A DNA stretch of 64,000 bases from Starkeya sp. ORNL1 (lineage in GTDB: Bacteria > Pseudomonadota > Alphaproteobacteria > Rhizobiales > Xanthobacteraceae). The stretch is taken from positions 4,845,001 through 4,909,000 of the forward strand of contig NZ_CP048834.1 in assembly GCF_012971745.1 (NCBI RefSeq), read 5' to 3'. A program made the translations under genes and the position numbers. A model generated the notes under the pieces. That model saw only the letters and a program-made list of their open reading frames with translations, ran no database searches and was not told the DNA's origin. This document shows, in pieces, positions 28,593 to 39,689 of the stretch (position 1 is the first letter of the stretch; each line of letters opens with the position of its first letter).

Positions 28593-29525
28593 ATGGCCGT
28601 TTCCAAAGCCGTGCGTCCCTATAAGGGGGTCTTCCCCGTCGCGCCGACGGTGTTCGACGCCAGTGGCGAACTCGATCTCGACGGCCAGAAGCGCGCCGTC
28701 GATTTCATGATCGATGCCGGCTCGCATGGCCTGTGCATCCTCGCCAATTTCTCCGAGCAGTTCGTGCTGACCGATGCCGAGCGCGAGCGCGTGATGACGG
28801 CTGTGCTCGACCACGTCGCCGGGCGGGTGCCGGTCATCGTCACCACCACGCATTTCGGCACCGCGATCTGCGCCGAGCGCTCGCGCCGCGCCGAGGCGGC
28901 CGGTGCCAGCATGGTCATGATCATGCCGCCCTATCACGGCGCCACCATCCGTGTATCCGAACAGGGCATCTACGATTTCTACCGCGCCGTCTCCGACGCG
29001 ATCTCGATCCCGATCATGGTGCAGGACGCGCCCGTCGCCGGCACGCCGCTCTCCGCGCCCTTCCTCGCCCGCATGGCGGCGGAGATCGAGCATCTCGCCT
29101 ATTTCAAGATCGAGGTGCCGCAGGCGGCGGGCAAGCTGCGCACGCTGATCGAGCTCGGTGGCGATGCCATCGAGGGGCCTTGGGACGGCGAGGAAGCGAT
29201 CACTTTGATGGCCGACCTCGATGCCGGCGCCACCGGTGCCATGACCGGCGGCGGCTATCCCGACGGCATCCGCCAGATCACCGACGCCTATTTCGCCGGA
29301 AAGCGCGGAGAGGCGATGGACGCCTATCAGCGCTGGCTGCCGCTGATCAATTACGAGAACCGCCAATGCGGCCTCGCTGCCTGCAAGGCGCTGATGAAAG
29401 AGGGCGGCGTGATCGGGCACGAGACCGTCCGCCACCCGCTTCCTGCTCTGCACCCGGCGACGCGGGCCGGGCTGATCGAAGTGGCGAAGCGGCTCGATCC
29501 CATGGTGCTGCGGTGGGGCAAATGA
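28593..29525 (+). CDS. araD: L-2-keto-3-deoxyarabonate dehydratase (DHDPS family)
   Basis: 310 residues, (beta/alpha)8 dihydrodipicolinate-synthase fold. The Schiff-base lysine is in AYFKIEVPQA and the Tyr is in IMPPYHGAT. GVFPVAPTVFDASGELDLDG, GLCILANFSEQFVLTDAE and DAIEGPWDGEEAITLMADLD match the Azospirillum enzyme (EC 4.2.1.43), which yields alpha-ketoglutaric semialdehyde. The semialdehyde dehydrogenase that should follow is not in this window. Overlaps the next gene by 4 nt. Confidence 0.9.
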   Translation: MAVSKAVRPYKGVFPVAPTVFDASGELDLDGQKRAVDFMIDAGSHGLCILANFSEQFVLTDAERERVMTAVLDHVAGRVPVIVTTTHFGTAICAERSRRAEAAGASMVMIMPPYHGATIRVSEQGIYDFYRAVSDAISIPIMVQDAPVAGTPLSAPFLARMAAEIEHLAYFKIEVPQAAGKLRTLIELGGDAIEGPWDGEEAITLMADLDAGATGAMTGGGYPDGIRQITDAYFAGKRGEAMDAYQRWLPLINYENRQCGLAACKALMKEGGVIGHETVRHPLPALHPATRAGLIEVAKRLDPMVLRWGK

Positions 29526-30454
29526 GCATGACGGGCATCCGCCTCGCTATCGTCGGCCTCGGCAAGATTGCGCGGGACCAGCATGTTCCGGCGATCGCCG
29601 CGACGCCGGGCATCGCGCTGGCGGCCGTTGCCAGCCGCAACGCCGCGCTGGATGGCGTCGCGCATTTCGCCACGCTGGAGGAGTTGCTGGAGCAGGCGCC
29701 GGAGATCGATGCCGTGGCGCTCTGCACCCCGCCTCAGGTGCGCCGCGCGCAGGCCGCCGCTGCGCTGAAGGCCGGCAAGCATGTGCTGCTGGAAAAGCCG
29801 CCCGGCGCCACGGTGAGCGAGTTGGCTCCGCTGGTCGCGGCGGCGAAAGCTTCGGGCAAGACACTGTTCGCCACCTGGCACTCCCGCTTTGCGCCGGCGG
29901 TCGAGCCGGCGCGGGCCTTCCTCGCCGAGCGCGACATCCGCTCGGTGACCATCGAGTGGAAGGAGGATGTACGGGTCTGGCATCCGGGTCAGCACTGGAT
30001 CTGGGAGCCGGGCGGGCTCGGCGTGTTCGATCCCGGCATCAATGCCCTGTCGATCCTCACCCGCATCCTGCCGCGGCCAGTGTTCCTCACCCGCGCCGAA
30101 CTGGCCTTCCCGTCGAATTGCGCGGCGCCGATCGCCGCCGATCTCAACTTCGAAGACGAGACCGGCCTGCCGATCCGCGCCGAATTCGACTTCCGCCAGA
30201 CCGGCCCGCAGACCTGGGACATCCGGGTCGAGACCGATCGCGGGCTGCTGACGCTGTCGTCTGGCGGCGCAAAGCTGTTCCACGATGGCGCGAGCCTGAT
30301 CGATGAGAAGGAGGCGGAGTATCCCGGGATCTACCGTCACTTCGTCGATCTGATCGGGCGCGGTGCCTCCGATGTCGACCTGGTGCCGCTGGCACATGTT
30401 GCGGACGCCTTCATGCTCGGCCGGCGCACCGTCGTCGAAGCGTTCGAGGATTGA
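29522..30454 (+). CDS. Gfo/Idh/MocA sugar dehydrogenase, L-arabinose/D-galactose 1-dehydrogenase type
   Basis: 310 residues. N-terminal Rossmann motif [15 protein letters not shown] (GxGxxA), then the conserved EKPPG lysine-proline block (residues 91-95) and a GINALS segment at the catalytic helix ([13 protein letters not shown]). [19 protein letters not shown] matches the Azospirillum L-arabinose 1-dehydrogenase, which also oxidises D-galactose to the lactone. That double specificity fits the neighbouring mixture of arabonate and KDGal enzymes. The start ATG overlaps the araD stop. Confidence 0.85.
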   Translation: MSMTGIRLAIVGLGKIARDQHVPAIAATPGIALAAVASRNAALDGVAHFATLEELLEQAPEIDAVALCTPPQVRRAQAAAALKAGKHVLLEKPPGATVSELAPLVAAAKASGKTLFATWHSRFAPAVEPARAFLAERDIRSVTIEWKEDVRVWHPGQHWIWEPGGLGVFDPGINALSILTRILPRPVFLTRAELAFPSNCAAPIAADLNFEDETGLPIRAEFDFRQTGPQTWDIRVETDRGLLTLSSGGAKLFHDGASLIDEKEAEYPGIYRHFVDLIGRGASDVDLVPLAHVADAFMLGRRTVVEAFED

Positions 30455-30456
30455 TC

Positions 30457-32256
30457 ATGGCACCGACGAACGACAAGCGACCGCTCCGCTCGCAGGCCTG
30501 GTTCGACAACCCGGCCAACGCCGACATGACCGCGCTCTATCTGGAGCGCTATCTGAACTATGGTCTCAGCCAGGAGGAGTTGCAGAGCGGCCGGCCGATC
30601 ATCGGCATCGCCCAGACCGGCTCCGATCTCTCCCCCTGCAACCGGCATCATCTTGAGTTGGCGAAGCGGGTGCGCGAGGGCATTCGCGAGGGCGGCGGGA
30701 TCGCCATCGAGTTTCCGGTGCATCCGATCCAGGAGACCGGCAAGCGCCCCACCGCGGCGCTCGACCGCAACCTCGCCTATCTCAGCCTGGTCGAGGTACT
30801 GTTCGGCTATCCGCTGGATGGCGTGGTGCTCGCCATCGGCTGCGACAAGACCACGCCGGCCTGCCTGATGGCGGCGGCGACGGTGAACATCCCCGCCATC
30901 GCGCTCTCGGTCGGGCCGATGCTGAACGGCTGGTACAAGGGCGAGCGCACCGGTTCGGGCACCATCGTGTGGAAGGCCCGCGAACTGCTGGCCAAGGGCG
31001 AGATCGACTATGCCGGCTTCGTCAAGCTGGTGGCCTCCTCGGCGCCTTCGACCGGCTTCTGCAACACCATGGGCACGGCGACGACGATGAACTCGCTCGC
31101 CGAGGCGCTGGGCATGCAGTTGCCGGGCTCGGCGGCGATCCCCGCGCCCTATCGCGACCGGCAGGAAATGGCCTACCGCACCGGCTTGCGCATCGTCGAC
31201 ATGGTGCGCGAGGACCTGAAGCCGTCGGACATCCTGACCCGCCAGGCGTTCATCAACGCCATCCGCGTCACTTCTGCGATCGGCGGCTCGACCAATGCGC
31301 CGATCCATCTCAACGCGCTCGCCCGCCACATGGGCGTCGAGCTCTCCATCGACGACTGGCAGACCTATGGGGAGGACGTGCCGCTGCTGGTGAATCTCCA
31401 GCCGGCCGGCGAATATCTCGGCGAGGATTACTACCATGCCGGCGGCGTGCCCGCGGTGATCAACCAGCTCATGAGCCAGGGCCTGATCGCCGAAGATGCG
31501 CGCACCGTGAATGGCCGCAGCATCGGCGAGAATTGCCGCTCGACCGGCATCCAGGACGAAGCGGTGATCCGCCCGTTCGATCGTCCGCTGAAAGAGAAGG
31601 CCGGCTTCCGCGTGCTGCGCGGCAATCTGTTCTCCTCCGCCATCATGAAGACCAGCGTGATCTCGCCGGAGTTCCGCGAACGCTATCTCTCCAATCCCGA
31701 CGACCTGGAGGCCTTCGAGGGCCGCGCCATCGTGTTCGATGGGCCGGAGGATTATCACAAGCGGATCGACGACCCCTCGCTCGGCATCGACGAGATGAGC
31801 ATCCTGTTCATGCGCGGCGCCGGTCCGATCGGCTATCCCGGCTCTGCTGAAGTCGTGAACATGCGAGCGCCGGACTACCTCATCAGGGCCGGCGTTTCCT
31901 CGCTGCCCTGCATCGGTGATGGCCGTCAATCCGGCACTTCGGGCTCGCCCTCGATCCTCAACGCTTCGCCGGAAGCCGCGGCCGGCGGCGGGCTCGCTTT
32001 GTTGCGCACCGGCGACCGCGTGCGCATCGATCTCAGGCGCAACAGCGCCAACATGCTGGTGCCGGAGGCCGAACTCATTGAGCGCCGTCGCGCGCTGGAG
32101 GCAACCGGCGGCTATGCCTATCCGGCCAGCCAGACGCCCTGGCAGGAGATCCAGCGCGACTATGTCGGCCAGATGGAGACCGGCGCGGTGCTGGAGCCGG
32201 CGGTCCGCTACCAGCGCATCGCCCAGACCAAGGGGTTGCCGCGTGACAGTCACTGA
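30457..32256 (+). CDS. xylD: IlvD/EDD sugar-acid dehydratase, D-xylonate dehydratase type
   Basis: 599 residues, the longer IlvD/EDD subtype typical of D-xylonate dehydratase (EC 4.2.1.82). Motifs: [40 protein letters not shown] and [20 protein letters not shown]. It is a distant paralogue of the dehydratase at 26844, so the operon handles at least two sugar acids. The ATG at 30457 is used; a TTG at 30451 would overlap the previous stop. Exact substrate preference (xylonate, galactonate, gluconate) cannot be read from sequence. Confidence 0.85.
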   Translation: MAPTNDKRPLRSQAWFDNPANADMTALYLERYLNYGLSQEELQSGRPIIGIAQTGSDLSPCNRHHLELAKRVREGIREGGGIAIEFPVHPIQETGKRPTAALDRNLAYLSLVEVLFGYPLDGVVLAIGCDKTTPACLMAAATVNIPAIALSVGPMLNGWYKGERTGSGTIVWKARELLAKGEIDYAGFVKLVASSAPSTGFCNTMGTATTMNSLAEALGMQLPGSAAIPAPYRDRQEMAYRTGLRIVDMVREDLKPSDILTRQAFINAIRVTSAIGGSTNAPIHLNALARHMGVELSIDDWQTYGEDVPLLVNLQPAGEYLGEDYYHAGGVPAVINQLMSQGLIAEDARTVNGRSIGENCRSTGIQDEAVIRPFDRPLKEKAGFRVLRGNLFSSAIMKTSVISPEFRERYLSNPDDLEAFEGRAIVFDGPEDYHKRIDDPSLGIDEMSILFMRGAGPIGYPGSAEVVNMRAPDYLIRAGVSSLPCIGDGRQSGTSGSPSILNASPEAAAGGGLALLRTGDRVRIDLRRNSANMLVPEAELIERRRALEATGGYAYPASQTPWQEIQRDYVGQMETGAVLEPAVRYQRIAQTKGLPRDSH

Positions 32257-33148
32257 AGCGCGCATGGAGGAGGTCATTGTCACCGTGCTGTCCGAGGTGC
32301 GCTGCCACCTCGGCGAGGGGCCGGCCTATGACGTCGCCAGCGATACCGCCTGGTGGTTCGACATACTGGAGCGACGGCTGTTCGAGGCACGGCTCGGCAA
32401 AGGCGAGGCGCAGGTGCATCCACTGCCCGTCATGGCAAGCGCGCTGGCGTATGTCGATGATGCCCGTCAGCTCATCGTCGCCGAGGATGGCCTCCATGTC
32501 CGCCGCGTCGCCGACGGGCATCTGGCGTTGCATGTGCCGATCGAAGCCGACAACGCGGCGAGCCGCTCGAACGACGCCCGGGTGCATCCCTCCGGCACGC
32601 TCTGGACCAGCACCATGGGCCGCAAGGCGCAGACGGGAGCCGGCGCGATCTATGCGCTGCACGGCGGCGTGCTGAGCCGGCTGTTCGGTAACATCACCAT
32701 CCCGAACGCCATCTGCTTCTCGCCCGACGGCGGCACCGGCTATTTCTCGGATACCCACGAGAATGTGCTGCACAGCGTTCCACTCGACCCGGCAACCGGC
32801 CTGCCGGTCGGTGCGCCGTCCGCCCTCTATCGGCACCATGGCGAGGGCGGCCTCGATGGCGCGGTGACCGACGCCGAAGGGCTGATCTGGTGCGCGCGCT
32901 GGGGGGCGGGGTGCGTCGACGCCTATACGCCGGCCGGCGAGCGCGTGCGGACGGTGCGGGTGCCGGCGAAGCAGACCAGTTGCCCGGTCTTCGTCGGCGC
33001 GGATTTCGGCCGGATGCTGGTCACCTCGGCCTATGAGGACATGGACGAGGCGGCGCGCGCGGCCGACCCGCAGCATGGCCGCACCTTCCTGCTCGACCTC
33101 AGTGCCAGGGGCCGTCCAGAGCCCCGCATCAAGCTTGGAGCGATATGA
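32243..33148 (+). CDS. SMP-30/gluconolactonase family sugar lactonase
   Basis: 301 residues from the GTG at 32243, which has AAGGGG 8 nt upstream and overlaps the dehydratase stop; an ATG at 32264 would give 294 residues. Six-bladed propeller lactonase with the metal-binding Glu in HLGEGPAYD, Asn/Asp in [20 protein letters not shown], and the C-terminal [11 protein letters not shown] blade. It would open the sugar 1,4- or 1,5-lactone made by the adjacent dehydrogenase. Position between dehydratase and KDGal kinase supports a role in the De Ley-Doudoroff branch. Confidence 0.87.
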   Translation: MTVTEARMEEVIVTVLSEVRCHLGEGPAYDVASDTAWWFDILERRLFEARLGKGEAQVHPLPVMASALAYVDDARQLIVAEDGLHVRRVADGHLALHVPIEADNAASRSNDARVHPSGTLWTSTMGRKAQTGAGAIYALHGGVLSRLFGNITIPNAICFSPDGGTGYFSDTHENVLHSVPLDPATGLPVGAPSALYRHHGEGGLDGAVTDAEGLIWCARWGAGCVDAYTPAGERVRTVRVPAKQTSCPVFVGADFGRMLVTSAYEDMDEAARAADPQHGRTFLLDLSARGRPEPRIKLGAI

Positions 33149-34077
33149 TGAGTGCCCTTTCCCACGTGATCGTCGATTGGGGCACGTCCAGCTTCCGGCT
33201 GTGGACGCTCGACCGCGACGGTCGCGTGCTCGCCGAGCGCCGGTCGGGCGACGGGCTCGCCATCTCGGGCCAGCGTGGCTTCGAGACCGTGCTGGAATCG
33301 CATCTCGCCGCGCTCGGCGTGCCCGGCGGCGTGCCGGTGATGATGTGCGGCATGGTCGGCTCGCGCGCCGGCTGGGTCGAGGCGGCCTATCTCGATGCGC
33401 CGGTGCGGCTCGATGAGCTTGCCGCCCGCTCCACCATCGCACCGGCGGCACGGCGCCCGGTGCGCATCCTGCCCGGCATCGCCCAGCGCAGCCCCACACA
33501 TCCCGACGTGATACGCGGCGAGGAGACCCAGTTGCTGCCGCTGGCGCTCGACGGACAGAGCGGGCTGGTGTGCATGCCCGGCACGCATTCGAAATGGGTG
33601 CGGCTGGCCGACGGCGCAGTTGAAAGCTTCGCCACCTTCATGACCGGCGAACTGTTCCAGCTGCTACGCACCGCCTCGGTGGTCAAGCCGGCGGTCGAGG
33701 GCGGCGAGGTCGATGCGGACGGCGCGGCCTTCGCCGATGGCGTCGCCGCCGCGCTCGCCGAGCCGGAATCCGCCACCAATCGCTTCTTCGAACTGCGCGC
33801 CGGCTGGCTGCTCGCCGGCACGGCGTCGGACGACGCGCTGGCGCGGCTCTCCGGACTGCTGATCGGTGTCGAGTTGGCCGGCGCCGCGCGTCGCTATGGT
33901 TCGCTAAGCGGCACGGTGCTGGTCGCCTCGGGCGCCGCCGCCACGCTCTATGTTCGCGCGCTCGACATTGGCGGCGCCGACGATGTCGTGGTGCGGGATG
34001 CGGAAGCCTGCGTGCGCGAGGGATTGCACGCCGCCGCGTCCATTCTTTTCTTCCAGCGCGAGGGAACGCCGCGATGA
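33145..34077 (+). CDS. dgoK: 2-dehydro-3-deoxygalactonokinase DgoK
   Basis: 310 residues. The N-terminal phosphate-binding segment VIVDWGTSSFRLWTLDRDGR and the LPGIAQRSPTHPDVIRGEET and GLVCMPGTHSKWVRLADG blocks are DgoK hallmarks (EC 2.7.1.58). It phosphorylates 2-keto-3-deoxygalactonate. It overlaps both neighbours by 4 nt (ATGA) and directly precedes the aldolase, giving the full lower De Ley-Doudoroff pathway. Confidence 0.94.
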   Translation: MMSALSHVIVDWGTSSFRLWTLDRDGRVLAERRSGDGLAISGQRGFETVLESHLAALGVPGGVPVMMCGMVGSRAGWVEAAYLDAPVRLDELAARSTIAPAARRPVRILPGIAQRSPTHPDVIRGEETQLLPLALDGQSGLVCMPGTHSKWVRLADGAVESFATFMTGELFQLLRTASVVKPAVEGGEVDADGAAFADGVAAALAEPESATNRFFELRAGWLLAGTASDDALARLSGLLIGVELAGAARRYGSLSGTVLVASGAAATLYVRALDIGGADDVVVRDAEACVREGLHAAASILFFQREGTPR

Positions 34078-34742
34078 TCCCGTCCACCCGCATTGCCTGG
34101 CCGCAGCTCCGCCGCTCGCTGGTCGCGATCCTGCGCGGCGTCGCGCCGTCCGAGGCTGAATCCGTTGTCGCAGCGCTGATCGAGGAGGGCTTCGAGGCGA
34201 TCGAGATCCCGCTGAACTCGCCCGATCCGTTCACGTCCATCGCCGCCGCCGTGAAGCTCGCGCCGACCGGCGTGCTCATCGGTGCCGGCACGGTGCTGGA
34301 GACGGAGCAGGTCGATCGGCTCAACGATGTCGGCGGCCGGCTGATGGTCAGCCCGAACGTCGAGCCGGAGGTGATCCGGCGCGCCGGCGCGCACGGCATG
34401 GTCACCATGCCCGGCGTGCTGACGCCGACCGAGGCGATTGCCGCGCTCAAGGCCGGCGCCTCGGGACTGAAGTTCTTCCCGGCCAGCGTCATCGGCCCCA
34501 CCGGCATCCAGGCTATCCGCGCCGTGCTGCCGGCGGGCATCGAGATCGGCGCGGTCGGCGGGGTCTCCGACAAGGATTTCCCGGCCTATGCGGCCGCCGG
34601 CGTCCGCACCTTCGGGCTCGGTTCCAGCCTCTATCGGCCGGGCATCAGTGCGAACGAGGTCCGTGCGCGGGCGCGGACCACCATCGCCGCTTACGACGCC
34701 GTTTATGGGGGGCACACCGCAATGCCGCGCGCCTTCGGGTGA
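34074..34742 (+). CDS. dgoA: 2-dehydro-3-deoxy-6-phosphogalactonate aldolase DgoA
   Basis: 222 residues, KDPG-aldolase class I fold. Schiff-base lysine in GASGLKFFPAS (near residue 132) and conserved Glu in GFEAIEIPLNSPDPF (near residue 43). It cleaves KDPGal to pyruvate and glyceraldehyde 3-phosphate (EC 4.1.2.21). Last enzyme gene of the operon; the ChvE-type binding protein begins 92 nt later. Confidence 0.93.
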   Translation: MIPSTRIAWPQLRRSLVAILRGVAPSEAESVVAALIEEGFEAIEIPLNSPDPFTSIAAAVKLAPTGVLIGAGTVLETEQVDRLNDVGGRLMVSPNVEPEVIRRAGAHGMVTMPGVLTPTEAIAALKAGASGLKFFPASVIGPTGIQAIRAVLPAGIEIGAVGGVSDKDFPAYAAAGVRTFGLGSSLYRPGISANEVRARARTTIAAYDAVYGGHTAMPRAFG

Positions 34743-34834
34743 TGCGCGGGACCTGACACCCCGGCCCCGCCGGCGGCAAGAAAACGGCCCGCGCAAACGC
34801 GGCCAGTAACGTTCAACGTTTCCGGGAGTGAAAC

Positions 34835-35899
34835 ATGAATATGCTCAAGACGACGCTTTCCATCCTCGCGCTCGGTGCCGTCGCGCTCGCCGGTCCCGCG
34901 CTCGCGCAGGAGAAAGCCACCGTCGGCATCGCCATGCCGACCAAATCCTCCGCCCGCTGGATCGCGGACGGCGACAATATGGTGAAGGTGCTGAAGGAGC
35001 GCGGCTACAACACCGACCTGCAATATGCCGAGGACGACATTCCGAACCAGCTCTCGCAAATCGAGAACATGGTGACGAAGGGCGCCAAGGTGCTGGTCAT
35101 CGCCTCGATCGACGGCACTACCCTGTCCGACGTGCTGAAGCAGGCCAAGGACAAGGGCATCAAGGTCATCGCCTATGACCGCCTGATCCGCGATACGCCG
35201 AACGTCGACTATTACGCGACCTTCGACAATTTCCAGGTCGGCGTGCTGCAGGCGCAGTCCATCGTCAAGGCGCTTGGTCTGCCGGACGCTAAGGGGCCGT
35301 TCAATATCGAACTGTTCGGCGGCTCGCCGGACGATAACAACGCCTACTTCTTCTATGACGGCGCCATGTCGGTGCTGAAGCCCCTGATCGATAGCGGCAA
35401 GCTCAAGGTGCAGAGCGGACAGCTGGGCATGGACAAGGTCTCGACCTTGCGCTGGGACGGCGCCACCGCCCAGGCCCGCATGGATAATCTGCTCAGTGCC
35501 TATTACACCAACAAGCGCCTGGACGCCGTGCTCTCGCCCTATGACGGGCTGTCCATCGGCATCCTGTCCTCGCTCAAGGGCGTCGGCTATGGCAGCGGCG
35601 ACATGAAGATGCCGATCGTCAGCGGCCAGGACGCCGAAGTCCCGTCGATGAAGTCGATCCTCGCCGGCGAGCAATATTCCACGATCTTCAAGGATACCCG
35701 CGACCTCGCCAAGGTTACCGCCGACATGGTGGATGCCTCGCTCAGCGGCAAGGAAGTGACGGTGAACGACACCAAGACCTACAATAATGGCGTCAAGGTC
35801 GTGCCGTCCTATCTCCTGAAGCCGGTCGTGGTCGACAAGAGCAATTGGGAGCCGGTGCTGATCGGCAGCGGTTACTACAAGAAGAACCAGATCAACTGA
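34835..35899 (+). CDS. chvE: Sugar-binding protein ChvE
   Basis: 354 residues with signal peptide ([17 protein letters not shown]). It matches Agrobacterium Chv[80 protein letters not shown] and [16 protein letters not shown]. ChvE binds many aldoses (galactose, arabinose, glucose, glucuronic acid) and in Agrobacterium also signals through VirA. No two-component genes are present here, so a pure transport role with GguAB is likely. The gap to gguA contains a GC-rich hairpin (35920-35942) that could reduce downstream expression. Confidence 0.94.
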   Translation: MNMLKTTLSILALGAVALAGPALAQEKATVGIAMPTKSSARWIADGDNMVKVLKERGYNTDLQYAEDDIPNQLSQIENMVTKGAKVLVIASIDGTTLSDVLKQAKDKGIKVIAYDRLIRDTPNVDYYATFDNFQVGVLQAQSIVKALGLPDAKGPFNIELFGGSPDDNNAYFFYDGAMSVLKPLIDSGKLKVQSGQLGMDKVSTLRWDGATAQARMDNLLSAYYTNKRLDAVLSPYDGLSIGILSSLKGVGYGSGDMKMPIVSGQDAEVPSMKSILAGEQYSTIFKDTRDLAKVTADMVDASLSGKEVTVNDTKTYNNGVKVVPSYLLKPVVVDKSNWEPVLIGSGYYKKNQIN

Positions 35900-35969
35900 T
35901 CGGCACGTCCGGGGCCGGCCGCGCGGAGATTGCGCGCGGCCGCTGCCTCGGCGCGAATGGAGCGGCGTG

Positions 35970-37505
35970 ATGAACGCGATCCTGGAAATGCAGGGCATCA
36001 GCAAGAACTTCACCGGGGTGAAGGCGCTGAGCGACGTCAATTTCACCGTCGAGGCGGGAGAGATCCACGCCCTCGTCGGCGAGAACGGCGCCGGCAAGTC
36101 GACCCTGATGAAGGTGCTGAGCGGGGTCTATCCGCACGGCTCCTATGAGGGCGCCATCCTCTATGACGGCGAGGAGCGGCGCTTCCGCGACATCAATGAT
36201 TCCGAGGCGCTCGGCATCATCATCATCCATCAGGAACTGGCGCTGATCCCGCTTCTGTCGATCGCGGAGAACATCTTCATCGCCAATCCTCCGTCGCGTT
36301 TCGGCATCATCGACCGCGGCGCGGTGTACCGGCGCACCCGCGAACTGCTCGCCAAGGTCGGGCTGGACGAGGCGCCGGACACGCTGATCACCAATATCGG
36401 CGTCGGCAAGCAGCAGCTTGTCGAGATCGCCAAGGCGCTGTCCAAGGAGGTCCGGCTTCTCATCCTCGACGAGCCGACCGCGAGCCTCAATGAGAAGGAC
36501 AGCGCGGCGCTGCTCGACCTGCTGGTCGAGTTCCGTGCCCATGGCATCTCCTCGATCCTGATCTCGCACAAGCTGAACGAGGTCTCGCGCGTGGCCGACC
36601 GCATCACCGTGCTGCGCGACGGGCGCACCGTCGACACCATGGACTGCCATGCCGGGGTGGTCGAAGAGGATCGCATCATCCGCAAGATGGTCGACCGCGA
36701 CCTCGAGCACCGCTTCCCCAAGCGCGAGCCGAAGATCGGCGAAACCATCTTCGCGGTGAAGGACTGGTCGGTCTATCATCCGCTTCATGCCGACCGGCAG
36801 ATGATCCGCAATGTCGATTTCCACGTCCGCCGCGGCGAGATCGTCGGCATCGCCGGGCTAATGGGCGCGGGACGGACCGAGTTCGCCATGAGCATATTCG
36901 GGCGATCCTACGGACAGAAGATCACCGGCCGGGCCGAGCTCGACGGCCGCGACGTGGATGTGTCGACCGTGCGTCGCGCGATCGATGCCGGCCTTGCTTA
37001 TGTCACCGAGGACCGCAAGGAACTCGGGCTGCTGCTGGCCGAGGACGTACGCAAGAACGTCACCCTCGCCAATCTCGATGGCATCTCCAGCAATCGCGTG
37101 ATCGACGACGCCAAGGAGTTGCGCGTCGCCGGCGACTATCGCGGGCGCATGCGCATCCGCTGCTCCAGCGTGTTCCAGGATGCCGGCAAGCTCTCGGGCG
37201 GCAACCAGCAGAAGGTGGTGCTGTCCAAATGGCTGTTCACCGATCCCAAGGTGCTGATCCTCGACGAGCCGACGCGCGGCATCGATGTCGGCGCCAAATA
37301 CGAGATCTACAGCATCATCAATGAGCTGGCCGATGCCGGGAAAGGCGTGGTGGTGATCTCCTCGGAGATGCCGGAACTGCTCGGCATCTGCGACCGTATC
37401 TGCGTGATGAACGAGGGCGCCTTTGTCGGCGAGTTCGCCGGCGCAGACGCCACCCAGGAAAAGATCATGCGCTCCATCATGCGCAAGGGAGAGAAGCGGC
37501 CATGA
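35970..37505 (+). CDS. gguA: Sugar ABC transporter ATP-binding protein GguA
   Basis: 511 residues, two ABC domains. Domain 1 Walker [10 protein letters not shown] (near residue 37), Walker [13 protein letters not shown]. Domain 2 degenerate Walker [10 protein letters not shown], signature [15 protein letters not shown], Walker [13 protein letters not shown]. The long linker ([20 protein letters not shown]) is typical of the GguA/XylG/MglA group. The ATG at 35970 follows a GGAG; a GTG at 35967 is adjacent. Overlaps gguB by 4 nt. Confidence 0.94.
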   Translation: MNAILEMQGISKNFTGVKALSDVNFTVEAGEIHALVGENGAGKSTLMKVLSGVYPHGSYEGAILYDGEERRFRDINDSEALGIIIIHQELALIPLLSIAENIFIANPPSRFGIIDRGAVYRRTRELLAKVGLDEAPDTLITNIGVGKQQLVEIAKALSKEVRLLILDEPTASLNEKDSAALLDLLVEFRAHGISSILISHKLNEVSRVADRITVLRDGRTVDTMDCHAGVVEEDRIIRKMVDRDLEHRFPKREPKIGETIFAVKDWSVYHPLHADRQMIRNVDFHVRRGEIVGIAGLMGAGRTEFAMSIFGRSYGQKITGRAELDGRDVDVSTVRRAIDAGLAYVTEDRKELGLLLAEDVRKNVTLANLDGISSNRVIDDAKELRVAGDYRGRMRIRCSSVFQDAGKLSGGNQQKVVLSKWLFTDPKVLILDEPTRGIDVGAKYEIYSIINELADAGKGVVVISSEMPELLGICDRICVMNEGAFVGEFAGADATQEKIMRSIMRKGEKRP

Positions 37506-38707
37506 GCGACAAGACCGTGGTGCTCCGGGACGAAACCAAGAAACCGGAAGCAAGGCATGCCGGCTTCCTGAAGAACAATCTGCGCGAATACGGCATGCTG
37601 CTGTCGCTGTTCGCCATCATGCTGTTCTTCCAAGTGATGACCGACGGCACGCTGCTGCGGCCGCTGAACCTCACCAATCTCGTGCTGCAGAACAGCTACA
37701 TCGTCATCATGGCGCTAGGCATGCTGCTGGTGATCGTCACCGGCCATATCGACCTCTCGGTCGGCTCGGTTGCGGGCTTCATCGGCGCGGTGGCCGCGGT
37801 GCTGATGGTGCGCTACGGCATGGACTTCATCACCGCGACCATCATCTGCCTGGCAGTTGGTGGGCTGATCGGCGCCGCGCAGGGCTATTGGGTCGCCTAT
37901 TTCAAGATACCGTCCTTCATCGTCACGCTGGCGGGCATGCTGGTGTTCAAAGGGCTGGCGCTCGCCCTGCTGGCGGGCCAATCAGTCGGCCCGTTCCCGC
38001 CGACCTTCCAGAAGCTGTCCTCCGGCTTCATCCCGGAATTCATTCCCGATGCCGGTGCGCTTTATCCGACCTCGCTCGCCATCGGCGCGGTGCTGGCGCT
38101 TGCGCTGGTCTATATGAACTTCAAGAGCCGCTCGCGGCAGGAGAGCCACGGCATCGAGACCGAGCCTTACGGCTTCTTCCTGATCAAGAACCTGCTGTTC
38201 TTCGCGGTCATCCTCTATTTCACCTACCTCATCGCGTCGCATCGCGGCCTGCCGAACGTGCTGGTGATCATGACGGCGCTGATCGCGCTGTATGCCTTCG
38301 TCACCACCCGCACCACGATTGGCCGGCAGATCTATGCGGTCGGCGGCAATGCAAAGGCGGCGAAGCTCTCCGGCATAAAGACCGAGCGGCTGACCTTCCT
38401 CACCTTCGTCAACATGGGCGTGCTGGCGGCGCTCGCCGGCCTGGTCTTCGCCGCGCGGCTCAACACCGCGACGCCGAAGGCCGGGCTGGGCTTCGAGCTC
38501 GACGTTATCGCCGCGTGCTTCATCGGCGGCGCCTCGGCCTATGGCGGCGTCGGGCGGGTGGCAGGCGCGGTGATCGGCGCGCTGATCATGGGCGTCATGA
38601 ACAACGGCATGTCCATCCTCGGCATCGGCATCGACTATCAGCAGGTGATCAAGGGCCTGGTGCTGCTCGGCGCGGTCTGCCTCGACGTCTACAACCAGAA
38701 GCGCTGA
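37502..38707 (+). CDS. gguB: Sugar ABC transporter permease GguB
   Basis: 401-residue membrane protein, longer than most RbsC-type permeases because of an insert after residue 170 ([19 protein letters not shown] onwards), which is normal for GguB/XylH. Hallmark [20 protein letters not shown] near residue 82, and [20 protein letters not shown] near the C-terminus. It completes the ChvE-GguAB importer and is convergent with the lactonase at 38745. Confidence 0.93.
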   Translation: MSDKTVVLRDETKKPEARHAGFLKNNLREYGMLLSLFAIMLFFQVMTDGTLLRPLNLTNLVLQNSYIVIMALGMLLVIVTGHIDLSVGSVAGFIGAVAAVLMVRYGMDFITATIICLAVGGLIGAAQGYWVAYFKIPSFIVTLAGMLVFKGLALALLAGQSVGPFPPTFQKLSSGFIPEFIPDAGALYPTSLAIGAVLALALVYMNFKSRSRQESHGIETEPYGFFLIKNLLFFAVILYFTYLIASHRGLPNVLVIMTALIALYAFVTTRTTIGRQIYAVGGNAKAAKLSGIKTERLTFLTFVNMGVLAALAGLVFAARLNTATPKAGLGFELDVIAACFIGGASAYGGVGRVAGAVIGALIMGVMNNGMSILGIGIDYQQVIKGLVLLGAVCLDVYNQKR

Positions 38708-38744
38708 GAGGAACCAGCAGGCGCGGAGCGGGAAGCGGCGCTAG

Positions 38745-39662
38745 CTAGAGCCGCTGCGCCCCGCTGGTGTTCACGAACACGCTGTAGAGCGAAGAATGCC
38801 CGCAAATGAACAGTCGGTTGCGGGCGGCGCCGCCGAAGGTGAGGTTGCCGACGCGATCCGGCACGCGGACCTTGCCGATCAGTTCGCCCTGCGGGGTGTA
38901 GCAATGTACGCCGTCGCCGGCGCTCGACCAGATATTGCCGTCGACATCGACGCGGAAACCGTCCGGCGCATGGGGCGATACCTCGGTCACCACGTGCCCG
39001 CCGGAAAGCCTGCCGTCCTCGCCGACCGCGAAGGCGCGGATGTGGCGCGGCCAATCCGGATTTCCGATGAAGCCGGAATCGGCGATGTAGAGCAGCTCCT
39101 CGTCGGGCGAGAAGGCGAGGCCGTTCGGCTGATGGAAATCGTCGGCGACGATGGCGAGGCTGCCGTCGCGCGGATCGAAGCGGAACACGTAGTTGCAGTC
39201 GAGTTCGCTCTCGGCTTTCCCGCCCTCATAGGCCGCGCTGATGCCGTAGGTCGGATCGGTGAACCAGACGGTGCCGTCCGATTTCACCACCACGTCGTTC
39301 GGCGAGTTCAGCCGCTTGCCCTGATAGCGATCGGCCAGCACCGTGATGCTACCGTCCGGCTCAGTGCGGCTGACGCGCCGTGTGCGGTGCTCGCAGCTCA
39401 CCAGCCGGCCCTGCCGATCGCGGGTGTTGCCATTGGCGAAGTTGGAATCGGCGCGGAACACCTCGACCGCGCCCGATGCCTCGCTCCAGCGCATCAGCCG
39501 GTTGTTGGGGATGTCGCTCCAGATCAGGCAGCGCATGTCGGCGAACCACACCGGCCCCTCCGCCCAGCGCATGCCGGTGTGCAGCGTCTCCAGCCAGGCG
39601 ATGGGGATGACATAGGCGCGGAAGCGCCGATCGATGATCTCGAACGGATCGACGTACGTCAT
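38745..39662 (-). CDS. SMP-30/gluconolactonase/LRE family lactonase
   Basis: 305 residues. Metal ligands: Glu in GMRWAEGPVWFAD, Asn in RLNSPNDVVVKSDG and Asp in EELLYIADSGF. The subtype (SDIPNNRLMRW and NGNTRDRQGRLVSCEHRTRR) is the longer gluconolactonase-like group, distinct from the lactonase at 32243. GGAGGA lies 6 nt before the ATG at 39662, which makes the longer upstream frame unlikely. It is transcribed alone, opposite to the flanking sugar operons, and divergent from the ABC operon at 39973. Likely substrate is an aldonolactone. Confidence 0.88.
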   Translation of the reverse strand: MTYVDPFEIIDRRFRAYVIPIAWLETLHTGMRWAEGPVWFADMRCLIWSDIPNNRLMRWSEASGAVEVFRADSNFANGNTRDRQGRLVSCEHRTRRVSRTEPDGSITVLADRYQGKRLNSPNDVVVKSDGTVWFTDPTYGISAAYEGGKAESELDCNYVFRFDPRDGSLAIVADDFHQPNGLAFSPDEELLYIADSGFIGNPDWPRHIRAFAVGEDGRLSGGHVVTEVSPHAPDGFRVDVDGNIWSSAGDGVHCYTPQGELIGKVRVPDRVGNLTFGGAARNRLFICGHSSLYSVFVNTSGAQRL

Positions 39663-39689
39663 GTGGCGTCCTCCAGTCGCCGCTCTGCT

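Noticed and set aside
25962..29453. 1163-codon minus-strand open frame opposite the regulator and dehydratase genes
   Set aside because: Antisense shadow of araC/araD and the FadR-type gene; composition is typical of complementary high-GC frames.
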